Part shown: in pieces, positions 1-7,798 of the stretch | How the letters are laid out: each line of letters opens with the position of its first letter | Numbering within the stretch: position 1 is the first letter of the stretch | NCBI RefSeq assembly: GCF_900106955.1 | Contig: NZ_FNNI01000003.1 | Coordinates: forward strand, 1 to 64,000 | Origin: Aidingimonas halophila | GTDB taxonomy: Bacteria > Pseudomonadota > Gammaproteobacteria > Pseudomonadales > Halomonadaceae | Direction of reading: 5' to 3' | DNA: 64,000 nt | Notes under the pieces: generated by a model | The model's database searches: none | What the model was told of the DNA's origin: nothing | The model's input: the letters and a program-made list of their open reading frames with translations, nothing else | Translations under genes and position numbers: made by a program

Positions 1-180
1 CGAGTGTAAACTGTAGACCGGTCTGGGCCATGAACAACGCCTCCCTGCGTTGACCGAATGGGACTCAAGGCCGTCCTTCCATGGACGAGCGGCACCTTAC
101 CAAGCCCTGGCGCCTGCCGTCGTTGGCCGATCGATTAAAATCGTGTCAGAGATCTCTTACAAAGTTCAACAACGAGACCA

Positions 181-1149
181 TCATCCATGCCGCTGACGCA
201 ACTGACGAGGCGACTGCCCGTATTGAGCTCGAAATGCACGGGAGAAACTGGAACTTGAGCTGAATCCACAGGCCAGGCCAATCGCCAGGATATCCAGGTC
301 GGTTTCGGTCAGCAGATGCCAGGCCCGAGCCAGGCGAAGCCCCAGATACCACTGACGAGGTGAACTGGCGAGTTCCTGCTCGAACAGCCGCTGTAATTGG
401 CGGACGGATACGCCACTATGCTGAGCGATGTCCGCCAGCGGCAGGGGAGCTTCCAAATGTTGCTCCATCAACGCTACCGCCTCCACCAAGCGACGTTTGT
501 GCGTCCCCAAGCGGCGTGCCAGCGTCATGCGCTGCTGGTCACTGCGGGTACGAATACGTTCATGAATCAACTGTTCGGATACATCGATGGCAAGACGGGA
601 GCCGTGTCGACGTGCGATCACCTCCAGTGCCATATCCATGGCTGCCGCCCCACCGGCACAGGAAAAACGGCGCTTGCCCAATTCGAACAGTTCATCGGAT
701 GTGCTGATCGCCGGAAAGCGCTCCCGAAATGCCGGCAGGCTCTCCCAATGAAGCGTCACGCGTTCGCCGGCCAGCAAGCCCGCTTCGGCCAGCAGGAAGC
801 AGCCGGTATCCAGCCCACCGAGGACACATCCGGCCTGGTCGAGTCGGTGCAGCCAGGCCATGAGCGGCCGGGTCAGGTGAGCCTCGGGCTGAAAACCACT
901 GCAGACTGCCAGTGACGGCAAATGATGCACGTCATGTATCGACTGATCGACCAGCAGTGTCATGCCGTTGGAGGCGCTGACCGGCTCACCATCGGCACTG
1001 ATCAGCGTCCAGTCGAATAGCGGCCGACCGGCGACGCGATTGGCAATACGCAGCGGTTCAACGGCCGAAAAGAAGGCCATCATGGAAAAGCGCGGCAGCA
1101 GAAGAAATCCCACCGGTTCCGGGGTGGGGCCGTTATAGGCGAGTCGCAT
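181..1149 (-). CDS. GlxA-family transcriptional regulator (DJ-1/PfpI-like domain plus AraC HTH)
   Basis: This 322-residue protein has the two-part build of the GlxA/GbdR/CdhR group: an N-terminal class I glutamine amidotransferase-like (DJ-1/PfpI) fold, roughly residues 10-175, that serves as a ligand-sensing domain, and a C-terminal AraC-type double helix-turn-helix, roughly residues 220-320, ending in the usual FSRAFRAQYGQSP motif. In Pseudomonas, members of this family control glycine betaine, carnitine or dimethylglycine catabolism. The gene lies 75 bases downstream of a betaine-type binding protein on the same strand, so regulation of a quaternary-amine pathway is a reasonable inference, but the effector cannot be read from sequence. 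The ATG at 1149 has only a weak upstream GTGAGA. The family assignment is firm; the ligand is unknown. Confidence 0.85.
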   Translation of the reverse strand: MRLAYNGPTPEPVGFLLLPRFSMMAFFSAVEPLRIANRVAGRPLFDWTLISADGEPVSASNGMTLLVDQSIHDVHHLPSLAVCSGFQPEAHLTRPLMAWLHRLDQAGCVLGGLDTGCFLLAEAGLLAGERVTLHWESLPAFRERFPAISTSDELFELGKRRFSCAGGAAAMDMALEVIARRHGSRLAIDVSEQLIHERIRTRSDQQRMTLARRLGTHKRRLVEAVALMEQHLEAPLPLADIAQHSGVSVRQLQRLFEQELASSPRQWYLGLRLARAWHLLTETDLDILAIGLACGFSSSSSFSRAFRAQYGQSPRQLRQRHG

Positions 1150-1224
1150 GACCGTATCTCACAACACTTCGACCGATCAGAATGACCGGTCGAAAGCATG
1201 AGGGCAAGTGATCGACAAACGCGG

Positions 1225-2163
1225 TTATTCAAACTCGGCACGTACCGCCTCGATGGCCGATGTACCATCGCGGGCTGCTACGCCGTCGAGCCACCCTTCC
1301 ACCGTATCGAGATGGTCGCCGATCCAGGTGGAAGCCACTTCATCGGCGGGGATATCCTCGTAGCTGTGCTCGTGAACCCATTCATTCTGATCTTCGATAG
1401 AGACGACGTACTGGGACATGAAGCGAAAGAGCTCAGGATCGCTTTCCTTCTGAGAGGCCGGTACGACCGTCCAGACGGTACTTTCGATTTCCGCCACACC
1501 CGAATCGTCGGAATCTTCGAGGTAGACCAGGTCGAAGCTCACATTCATCCAGTGAGGTTCCCAACCGACGAACGTGACCCACTCCTCGTCATCCATCTTC
1601 TGCTCGGCCTGCGCCAACATGGCCGAGGTCGAGCTTTCCCGCAAAGTCCAGTCACCCAGACCGGCCAGATCTTCGTCGATGGCGTTGAGAATCGCCTCAT
1701 TCACGCCGGTCCCGGCCTCGATTCCCTGGACCTCTCCATCGAAACGATCGTAATGGTCATTGAGGTCGGCCACGGTCTCGACACCCGCGTCATGGACATA
1801 GCTCGGTACCACCAGCCCGGACATAGCTCCATCGATGTTGGCGGCCGTCTTGATGACTTTACCATCAGCCTCGAGCGGTTCGATCATCTCCTCCTGAACC
1901 GGGTACCAGCCGCCAAGATAGACATCGATATCTTCCTGAGTCAGGGCACTGAGAATCACATTGACCGACAATTCTTCTTGCTTGACCTCATAACCCATGG
2001 CATCGAGCAATTGGGCGGCGACTTCCGACTTGACGGTCACTCCGGGCCAGGGTGGTACACCGAAATCCACGGTGTCGTCCTGAGCCTGGACCTGGGAAGC
2101 AACCAGCATCGGCAACAGCAGGGTCGTACTCGCCAAACGGCGCAATGTCATGGGCTGAAACAT
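1225..2163 (-). CDS. glycine betaine/carnitine-type ABC transporter substrate-binding protein
   Basis: A periplasmic binding protein of the OpuAC/ProX fold, 312 residues from the preferred start. That ATG at 2163 is preceded by AGAGAGG and begins a clear signal peptide ending at VQAQ; in-frame codons further upstream have no ribosome site. The mature part opens with a PPWPGV segment and has a YLGGWYP segment, with aromatic residues placed like those that cage quaternary amines in ChoX/CaiX-type proteins. The protein is very acidic, as expected for an exported halophile protein. No permease or ATPase gene is adjacent, so it may be an orphan binding protein that docks to a shared core transporter, as CaiX, CbcX and BetX do in Pseudomonas. 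Choline, betaine and carnitine are all possible ligands. Confidence 0.82.
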   Translation of the reverse strand: MFQPMTLRRLASTTLLLPMLVASQVQAQDDTVDFGVPPWPGVTVKSEVAAQLLDAMGYEVKQEELSVNVILSALTQEDIDVYLGGWYPVQEEMIEPLEADGKVIKTAANIDGAMSGLVVPSYVHDAGVETVADLNDHYDRFDGEVQGIEAGTGVNEAILNAIDEDLAGLGDWTLRESSTSAMLAQAEQKMDDEEWVTFVGWEPHWMNVSFDLVYLEDSDDSGVAEIESTVWTVVPASQKESDPELFRFMSQYVVSIEDQNEWVHEHSYEDIPADEVASTWIGDHLDTVEGWLDGVAARDGTSAIEAVRAEFE

Positions 2164-2285
2164 CGGTTTTCCTCTCTTGTTGACTAGCATGTGCGTACAG
2201 TGTGGCCGTGTCAGATGCCAACACATGACATTACCAGACATTTAATCGACGTTTAGCGACATATTTACCGCCAGGAGATCGATGA

Positions 2286-3059
2286 CTACAACTGCCGGCG
2301 CCAGCGACTTTCGATCGTTTCCGGTTCAGTGGGCCCATAATGTGCGCGTGAATGGCCACTGTAATGCGCCCATAATTGATCACCGTAATCGAAGTGCCAC
2401 CATTCGCTCGGCAGGTTAGTAAAGCCTTCCGCCAGCATGGCGTGGTACAGCAGACGCCGCCGGTCACGCGCCTGGCGTTGGCGTGTGTCCAGCGTCGTCA
2501 GCGTTTCGAGGTAATCGGCATGAGAGCCGGGCATCGCCTCATCGAAGGCGGTTCCCATATCGAGCATCAGGCCATCGGCATCACACAGCGTCACATCCAC
2601 CGCCCCACCGGTCAGGTGCGGGCTCGGGGCCGAGGGGTCGCGGCTGGGAAGAGAGACGAACTCGCGTGTGCGTCGCATCAGCTCGGCCTCATCGAGTTCG
2701 CTGTGCTTGTCCTGGATCGTCGCATAAAGCGTATCGAACAGATATTGCTGTACCCGCCAGGGCCGCCAGCCATCCAGGACGACAAGTCCGAATCCCGTCG
2801 GCAGTGAACGTGCCGCCCGCAGCAAGCGCCGATAGACACTCTCGCGCAGATAGCATTCCCCAACGGCACCGGGCAGGCCTCCATGGGCATAGGCGGGAAA
2901 GACCTTGATGGGCTCCGGGGCGAGACTGACCGGCACCAACGGTTCGTTGCTGGCGTCGATCGGGATGCGAGCGACCACGGCCCAATCCGGATGCTCCCGG
3001 GATGGAATAACTGGGCACGCCGGTAGCACAGGATGGTCGTTGGCGTCAGGTTCCGTCAT
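2286..3059 (-). CDS. D-Ala-D-Ala dipeptidase, VanX/DdpX type (peptidase M15D)
   Basis: This 257-residue protein carries the zinc dipeptidase signatures of the M15D family: an SxHxxGxAxD motif (SPHLTGGAVDVTL, near residue 148) and a C-terminal ExxH motif (EWWHFDYG, near residue 220), which together supply the metal ligands and the catalytic glutamate. An upstream LDGWRP segment matches the substrate-binding arginine region. There is no signal peptide, so it acts in the cytoplasm, hydrolysing D-Ala-D-Ala or related dipeptides. It is the last gene of a TRAP transporter operon, starting 22 bases after the large permease stop. In E. coli the homologue ddpX sits with a dipeptide ABC importer, so the context suggests nutrient use of wall-derived dipeptides rather than vancomycin resistance. 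Confidence 0.85.
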   Translation of the reverse strand: MTEPDANDHPVLPACPVIPSREHPDWAVVARIPIDASNEPLVPVSLAPEPIKVFPAYAHGGLPGAVGECYLRESVYRRLLRAARSLPTGFGLVVLDGWRPWRVQQYLFDTLYATIQDKHSELDEAELMRRTREFVSLPSRDPSAPSPHLTGGAVDVTLCDADGLMLDMGTAFDEAMPGSHADYLETLTTLDTRQRQARDRRRLLYHAMLAEGFTNLPSEWWHFDYGDQLWAHYSGHSRAHYGPTEPETIESRWRRQL

Positions 3060-3081
3060 GATTTGATTCCCTAGATAATGT

Positions 3082-4359
3082 CTAACCCAGTACCGCCGGT
3101 AGCCACAGCGTCAGTGACGGAAACACGATCAAGAGTATGAGTACCAGCAACGCCGTGAGCACGAACGGCCAGATGGTACGGAACAGCGAGACGATCTCCA
3201 GACGACTCACGGCAGCAGCCACGAAAACGCAGGCCCCCATGGGCGGTGTAATCAGGGCGATGGTGATGTTCAGCGTGATGATGATGCCCAGATGGACCGG
3301 ATCGATCCCCGCCATCATCGCGACCGGCGAGAAAATCGGCGTCAACAGCATCAGCGCCGACACTTCCTCCATGAACATGCCCGTTACAAACGTCACCAGA
3401 CTGAGCATCAACAACACCATGATCTGCTGATCGGCGAACGGTTCCAGCAGAGCGACGAAGGTTTCCGGCACTTCCGCATAACCCAGCAGCCAACTGACCA
3501 CCGCGGAGGCTGCCATGATCAGGAAGATCGCGGAGGTCAGCCGAGCGGTATCGACGATCGCCCTGCGCAGTTCCGTGAGGCCGAGTTGCCCCAACAGACG
3601 TCCGCAAAAGGCGACATAGAGCGCCGTCAACGCGCCGGACTCCGTCGGTGTCACGAAGCCCATGACGATACCGGCCACGATGATGAAGGGGGCGATCAAC
3701 GCCGGGAAGGCTGCAATTGTCGCGATCGCCAGCTCACGCAGACCGGGCAGGGCACTTCGCTTGCTCAGCCCCTGGCGCCAGGCGTACCAGACATTCATGC
3801 CCATGAAAGCCAATCCCAGGATCAACCCCGGTATGACACCAGCCAGAAACAGATCCCCCACTGACGTATTGGTCAGGGAGGCATAGAGAATCATGAAGAT
3901 GCTCGGCGGGATGATCGGGCCGATCAATGAACTACCGGCCGTCAGGCCCGCCGCGAATGCCGTGGAGTACCCCTCCTTGCGCATCGCCGGCACCAGCAGC
4001 GACCCCAGTGCCGAGGTATCCGCCACGGCCGAGCCATTGACGCCGGCAAAGAACACGCTGGAGACCACATTGACATGCCCCATGCCCCCGCGCAGGTGCC
4101 CGACCAGCAGCCGGGCCAACCCCATTAGCCGCTCGGTCAGGCTACTGGCATTCATCAGATTCCCCGCCAGGATGAACAGGGGAATCGCCATCAGCGAAAA
4201 GGCATTGATCCCGCCGAAGAACTGCTGCGGCACCAGCCTTGGAATCATGCCGGGATCGACGAACAGGAAGCCGACCAGAGCCGTGACCAGCAACGAGATG
4301 AACAGTGGCAGTCCCAACAGCACATGGACCAGAAAGACGGCAAACATCGCCAGAGTCAT
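3082..4359 (-). CDS. TRAP transporter large permease (DctM)
   Basis: A 425-residue polytopic membrane protein of the DctM family, which forms the transport channel of tripartite ATP-independent periplasmic importers and uses the sodium or proton gradient. Typical motifs include GGxNAFSLMAIPLFILAGNLM near the N-terminus and a GPIIPPSIFMILY segment near mid-protein, with about a dozen hydrophobic helices. The start was placed at the ATG at 4357-4359, which overlaps the stop of the small permease gene in an ATGA; a longer reading frame upstream runs through that gene and has no membrane character. The gene lies between dctQ and the dipeptidase gene. The substrate is unknown; the neighbouring dipeptidase hints at dipeptides or D-amino acids. 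Confidence 0.9.
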   Translation of the reverse strand: MTLAMFAVFLVHVLLGLPLFISLLVTALVGFLFVDPGMIPRLVPQQFFGGINAFSLMAIPLFILAGNLMNASSLTERLMGLARLLVGHLRGGMGHVNVVSSVFFAGVNGSAVADTSALGSLLVPAMRKEGYSTAFAAGLTAGSSLIGPIIPPSIFMILYASLTNTSVGDLFLAGVIPGLILGLAFMGMNVWYAWRQGLSKRSALPGLRELAIATIAAFPALIAPFIIVAGIVMGFVTPTESGALTALYVAFCGRLLGQLGLTELRRAIVDTARLTSAIFLIMAASAVVSWLLGYAEVPETFVALLEPFADQQIMVLLMLSLVTFVTGMFMEEVSALMLLTPIFSPVAMMAGIDPVHLGIIITLNITIALITPPMGACVFVAAAVSRLEIVSLFRTIWPFVLTALLVLILLIVFPSLTLWLPAVLG

Positions 4360-4844
4360 GCCGAATCCTCCACGGTGGGGAGCGGGGCCGGCCCATACCA
4401 GAGCGCATGCCAGGCCAGCAGCGCGAAGCCGATCGGCAGTGAGAGCATCGGGATGGTACGGCTGATGCCTAGCCCCGATGAGGTGAACATCGATACCGAC
4501 AAGGCGTAACGGTAGCTGATGATCGCTCCCCCCACAGCCACAATCACGGTCAGCAACCACTGGTAGAGGTTGAGCAAACGGGACAAGGGAGCGGGCAACA
4601 AGCGCTCGGCCAGTGCCACCCGCATATGGCCGCCTTCGACCCAGACGGCGCCGGCCGCCAGCATCACGCAACCGATGATCAGAAAGCGCGCCAGTTCATC
4701 GGTCCAGATCGGCGCGCCGCCCAGCAGATAGCGCGTGAAGACACCGTATAGAATCACGGCCAAATCGATGAACAACAAGGCGCCGGCAATGGACAGCGAC
4801 ACAGGTCGACTGATCGCCAGCACCCGAGAACGCAGCGACGTCAT
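4356..4844 (-). CDS. TRAP transporter small permease (DctQ)
   Basis: A 162-residue protein with four hydrophobic segments and the central WTDELARFLIIG motif typical of DctQ subunits, which pair with DctM in the inner membrane. The start is preceded by AAGGAAA at a good distance. The stop overlaps the dctM start by four bases, which indicates translational coupling. The gene lies 73 bases downstream of the binding-protein gene, in the usual P-Q-M order. Family assignment is secure; it carries no substrate information of its own. Confidence 0.88.
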   Translation of the reverse strand: MTSLRSRVLAISRPVSLSIAGALLFIDLAVILYGVFTRYLLGGAPIWTDELARFLIIGCVMLAAGAVWVEGGHMRVALAERLLPAPLSRLLNLYQWLLTVIVAVGGAIISYRYALSVSMFTSSGLGISRTIPMLSLPIGFALLAWHALWYGPAPLPTVEDSA

Positions 4845-4917
4845 GATATTTCCTTGAAAACAGTGCTGACCAGCAGGTAGTCACCTCCCACCGGTCAGCC
4901 AGAACGTGATCGACGTA

Positions 4918-5964
4918 TCAGTCGTCCAGCAGATGGGTCATCCCGGCATCTTCCAGCGCCATGTCGATCCAGCGCTGGTCGATACCCTCTTCCTCGGTCA
5001 GCCACTCGAGGTAAGCCGGCTGGCCAGCTTCACGGAAGGCCTCGATATCCGCCTCTTCAGGGCGCACGATCTCCATGCCTTCCTCTTCAAGGTAGGCGAT
5101 GCGCTCGTCGACCATTGCCTCATTGTGCTCACGCGCCATGATAGTGGCTTCATCGACGGCTTCCATGAACGCGTCGCGGAGATCGTCATCCCAGCTCTCG
5201 ATCATGTCGCCGTTACCGACCAGGAACTGGTCCGAATACTGAATGTTGGCGAGAGTCAGGTGGTCCTGCACTTCATAGAGGCTACCCATGATGATGTACA
5301 TCGGCGGATTCATCTGCCCGTCGGCCACTCCGCTGCGCAGCGCGGTATAGACCTCGGTCCAGGGAATCGGCGTACCTGAGGCCCCGAACGACTCATAAAG
5401 CGCCACCTGGCTTGGATCCATGGCGCGGAAACGCAGGCCTTCGAAATCGTCAGGCGAGTGGATCGGCCGTTCATCGTTGGTGAAGGCCAGGAAGCCGCCC
5501 TCTTCGACGACGGCCAGCATCTCGATACCGGTACGTTCATGCAGCGCCGCTTCGAGTTCCTGCCAATACTCACCTTCGTCGAAGAATTCGCGGGCCGCCT
5601 CGAAATCGTCGAACAGGAAAGGTATCGCACTGACGAAGATTTCCGGCACCAATGGGGACATGCCGGCAAACGACGCGATGTTGAGGGTCGGCGAGCTCAT
5701 GGTCTGTTCCATGCGCTCCTCTTCCTCGCCCAACTGACTGTTGGGATAGAGGTTCAGCTCGATTTCGCCGTCGGTCTTTTCCTCGACCAGTTCCTTGAGA
5801 TTCGTGGCGAACACATGCACGGCGTTCTTTTCCGGGTCGGGCGCACCGTTATACCCCAGATCGACAGTGGTAGCAGCCTGGGCGGTGCCGGCCAGCATCA
5901 GGCTACCCAACAGGCAGGCGCTCGTCATGGCAGCCAAAGAAAAACGCGGTGTGACGATCATCAT
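4918..5964 (-). CDS. TRAP transporter substrate-binding protein (DctP)
   Basis: The periplasmic receptor of the TRAP importer, 348 residues from the ATG at 5964, which has AAGGAG seven bases upstream; an in-frame ATG seven codons earlier lacks a site. A signal peptide ends at AGTAQAA. Mature features follow the DctP family: an early ELNLYPNSQLGEEEE segment, an LRFRAMDPS segment holding the conserved arginine that normally bridges a carboxylate ligand, and a later ADGQMNPPM segment. It is strongly acidic. The carboxylate-binding arginine fits an organic acid, amino acid or dipeptide. The gene heads the operon whose last member is a D-Ala-D-Ala dipeptidase, so the true ligand may be an unusual one for this class. 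Confidence 0.9.
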   Translation of the reverse strand: MMIVTPRFSLAAMTSACLLGSLMLAGTAQAATTVDLGYNGAPDPEKNAVHVFATNLKELVEEKTDGEIELNLYPNSQLGEEEERMEQTMSSPTLNIASFAGMSPLVPEIFVSAIPFLFDDFEAAREFFDEGEYWQELEAALHERTGIEMLAVVEEGGFLAFTNDERPIHSPDDFEGLRFRAMDPSQVALYESFGASGTPIPWTEVYTALRSGVADGQMNPPMYIIMGSLYEVQDHLTLANIQYSDQFLVGNGDMIESWDDDLRDAFMEAVDEATIMAREHNEAMVDERIAYLEEEGMEIVRPEEADIEAFREAGQPAYLEWLTEEEGIDQRWIDMALEDAGMTHLLDD

Positions 5965-6029
5965 GGATCTCCTTGTTGTTGTCACTCGAGGTGGTGGTTC
6001 AGGCGTTGTACCAACGCGGTATCAGGAGC

Positions 6030-7016
6030 CTAGGTATTGACCTGTTGACTATGCAATGATGAATGCGTTGTCTTTTTTGCAACATCTAGTGCATCCAATA
6101 GCCGTGGGGCATCGGCATTGAAGAAACGCATACCGCGACGCAAGTGGGCCACACAGGCATCGGCGGCCACTGTCAATTCCTGCCCCGATCGGCTGACGAT
6201 CTGCGCCCGCGCGCCACTCAGCGCCGGATGCGACATTGGCAGAACGCGCATGTCACCGTTACGCAACTCCTCCATGACCGTCAGTTCCGGCATGAAGGTA
6301 ATCCCCATGCCGGAACGTACGAAGTTCTTCAATACCGCAACTGAATTGGTGTGCAACCGGGATTGCAAGTGGACACGTTCCTGCTGCGCCACCATGTTGA
6401 CCATTTGCCTCATGCCGAAGGGGTTGTCCATCAGACCCAGCGGCCAATCCGTCAGATCGGCCAGCGCCACGGGGCGATCGAGCGTCAGCAGGGGATGATC
6501 GGGGGGAACGATGAGATCCAGGGGCTGACGGGTTTCCACGTGGCACGTCAACAGCGGGTCGACAGGCGGGGCATAGAGCAGGGCCAGATCGACTTCACGA
6601 TCCTTGACCAGCGACATGGCCTCGTTGACCCCGGCCATGCGAACCTCGATCTCGATCGCCTGAAACGTCGACATGAAGGTTTGCAGCGGTGCCGAAATCA
6701 GGTCGGCAATAAAGCCCTCGCCGACCGCAATGCGGACTTCACCCCGTTCCAGCGACTGGATTGCCATCAGTCGCGACAGCACCGCTTCCTCGGCGGCCCG
6801 TTGCGTATGGTGATACTCGATCAGCAATTTGCCCGCCTCGGTGGCACGCATACCATCGCTGTCACGCTCACATAGGGTCACGCCCAAGGTCTCTTCCAGC
6901 GCGCGTATCTGTCGGCTGACCGCTGACGCATCGACATCGAGGTGGACCGCCGCGCGTCGCAGCGAGCCGCGTCGAACGACCTCATTGAGATATCTCAGAC
7001 CACGTTGGTTGAGCAT
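6030..7016 (-). CDS. LysR-family transcriptional regulator
   Basis: A 328-residue LysR-type regulator: N-terminal winged helix-turn-helix (LRRAAVHLDVDASAVSRQIRALE, residues about 18-40, split here only for description) followed by a LysR substrate-binding domain to the C-terminus. The start at 7016 was chosen because it begins the canonical N-terminal helix; in-frame ATGs at 7043, 7040 and 7037 would overlap the stop of the preceding nrdJb gene and are possible alternatives. It lies 65 bases upstream of the TRAP binding-protein gene in the same direction, so it probably controls that transporter and the dipeptidase. Co-directional rather than divergent placement is less common for LysR regulators. 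Confidence 0.85.
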   Translation of the reverse strand: MLNQRGLRYLNEVVRRGSLRRAAVHLDVDASAVSRQIRALEETLGVTLCERDSDGMRATEAGKLLIEYHHTQRAAEEAVLSRLMAIQSLERGEVRIAVGEGFIADLISAPLQTFMSTFQAIEIEVRMAGVNEAMSLVKDREVDLALLYAPPVDPLLTCHVETRQPLDLIVPPDHPLLTLDRPVALADLTDWPLGLMDNPFGMRQMVNMVAQQERVHLQSRLHTNSVAVLKNFVRSGMGITFMPELTVMEELRNGDMRVLPMSHPALSGARAQIVSRSGQELTVAADACVAHLRRGMRFFNADAPRLLDALDVAKKTTHSSLHSQQVNT

Positions 7017-7039
7017 TCGTGCCTGCCGTCCTCTCATCA

Positions 7040-7780
7040 TCATCCGCACTGCGACCAACCACAGCCTGCATAGCAGGTCGGGCAGCCATCCATCATGATC
7101 AGTTCACCGTTGCATTCGGGACAATGCCCCACCACGGCAGGACCACCGGCCGCCGCCTCGGCAGCTTGCTCCTGACGCGCGACCTCCTCCGGTTCCGGCG
7201 CCTGCCAGGGGGTGCCATGGGTGAAGCGATGGGAATAGCGTCGCACCAGCTCTTCGACGGGGACCTGATTGCCGTCGATATCGACGAAGCCGCGACGATA
7301 GAGTATCTGCTGAATGGACCAGGCGATCGCCGCCACTTCGGAGTCGTGAAACATCGGCTTGCCCCAGCGGTTGACGCCGCAGCGCACCAGCCCCTTGTCC
7401 CAGGCCACCTTGCGCAGATCCGCCAGTGCCTGGGTGACGTAACCGCCGCGCGCCGCCAGAGACAGACTGCGCATGGTCGCCGTGATCCATTGATGCTCGC
7501 TGGACAGCTGTCCGGAGGGGAAGAAGAACTCCACCGGCCGTTCGATCACCACGCGCTTGCCATCCAACACCCCTTCCACCGGCATGAAGGAGACCAATAC
7601 ATAGACCTTCTTGCGTCCTTCGGCGCCGACGTAGGCGATCTTTTCGGACACGGCTTCCAGCGTCCCTTCGGGCCGCGAAGGAATCCGTACCGTCAGCGGG
7701 TCCTCATCAGCCGGTGGAGGCGACGCCGCAGCTTGCTTGACGTGATAGGACACGATCTTCGATTGGATCTCGACGGCCAT
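7040..7780 (-). CDS. nrdJb: class II ribonucleotide reductase subunit NrdJb (TSCPD domain)
   Basis: A 246-residue protein matching the second half of split class II ribonucleotide reductase as known in Pseudomonas aeruginosa. It contains a TSCPD-type region (around residues 95-150, including LAARGGYVTQALADLRK) and a C-terminal cysteine cluster, CPECNGELIMMDGCPTCYAG followed by CGWSQCG, which is expected to act as the redox-active or metal-binding tail that re-reduces the active site. The ATG at 7780 follows AAGGAG. It starts 18 bases after the nrdJa stop, consistent with one transcript. On its own it has no catalytic glycyl or thiyl core. Confidence 0.85.
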   Translation of the reverse strand: MAVEIQSKIVSYHVKQAAASPPPADEDPLTVRIPSRPEGTLEAVSEKIAYVGAEGRKKVYVLVSFMPVEGVLDGKRVVIERPVEFFFPSGQLSSEHQWITATMRSLSLAARGGYVTQALADLRKVAWDKGLVRCGVNRWGKPMFHDSEVAAIAWSIQQILYRRGFVDIDGNQVPVEELVRRYSHRFTHGTPWQAPEPEEVARQEQAAEAAAGGPAVVGHCPECNGELIMMDGCPTCYAGCGWSQCG

Positions 7781-7798
7781 CAGCAAGCTCCTTGATGA

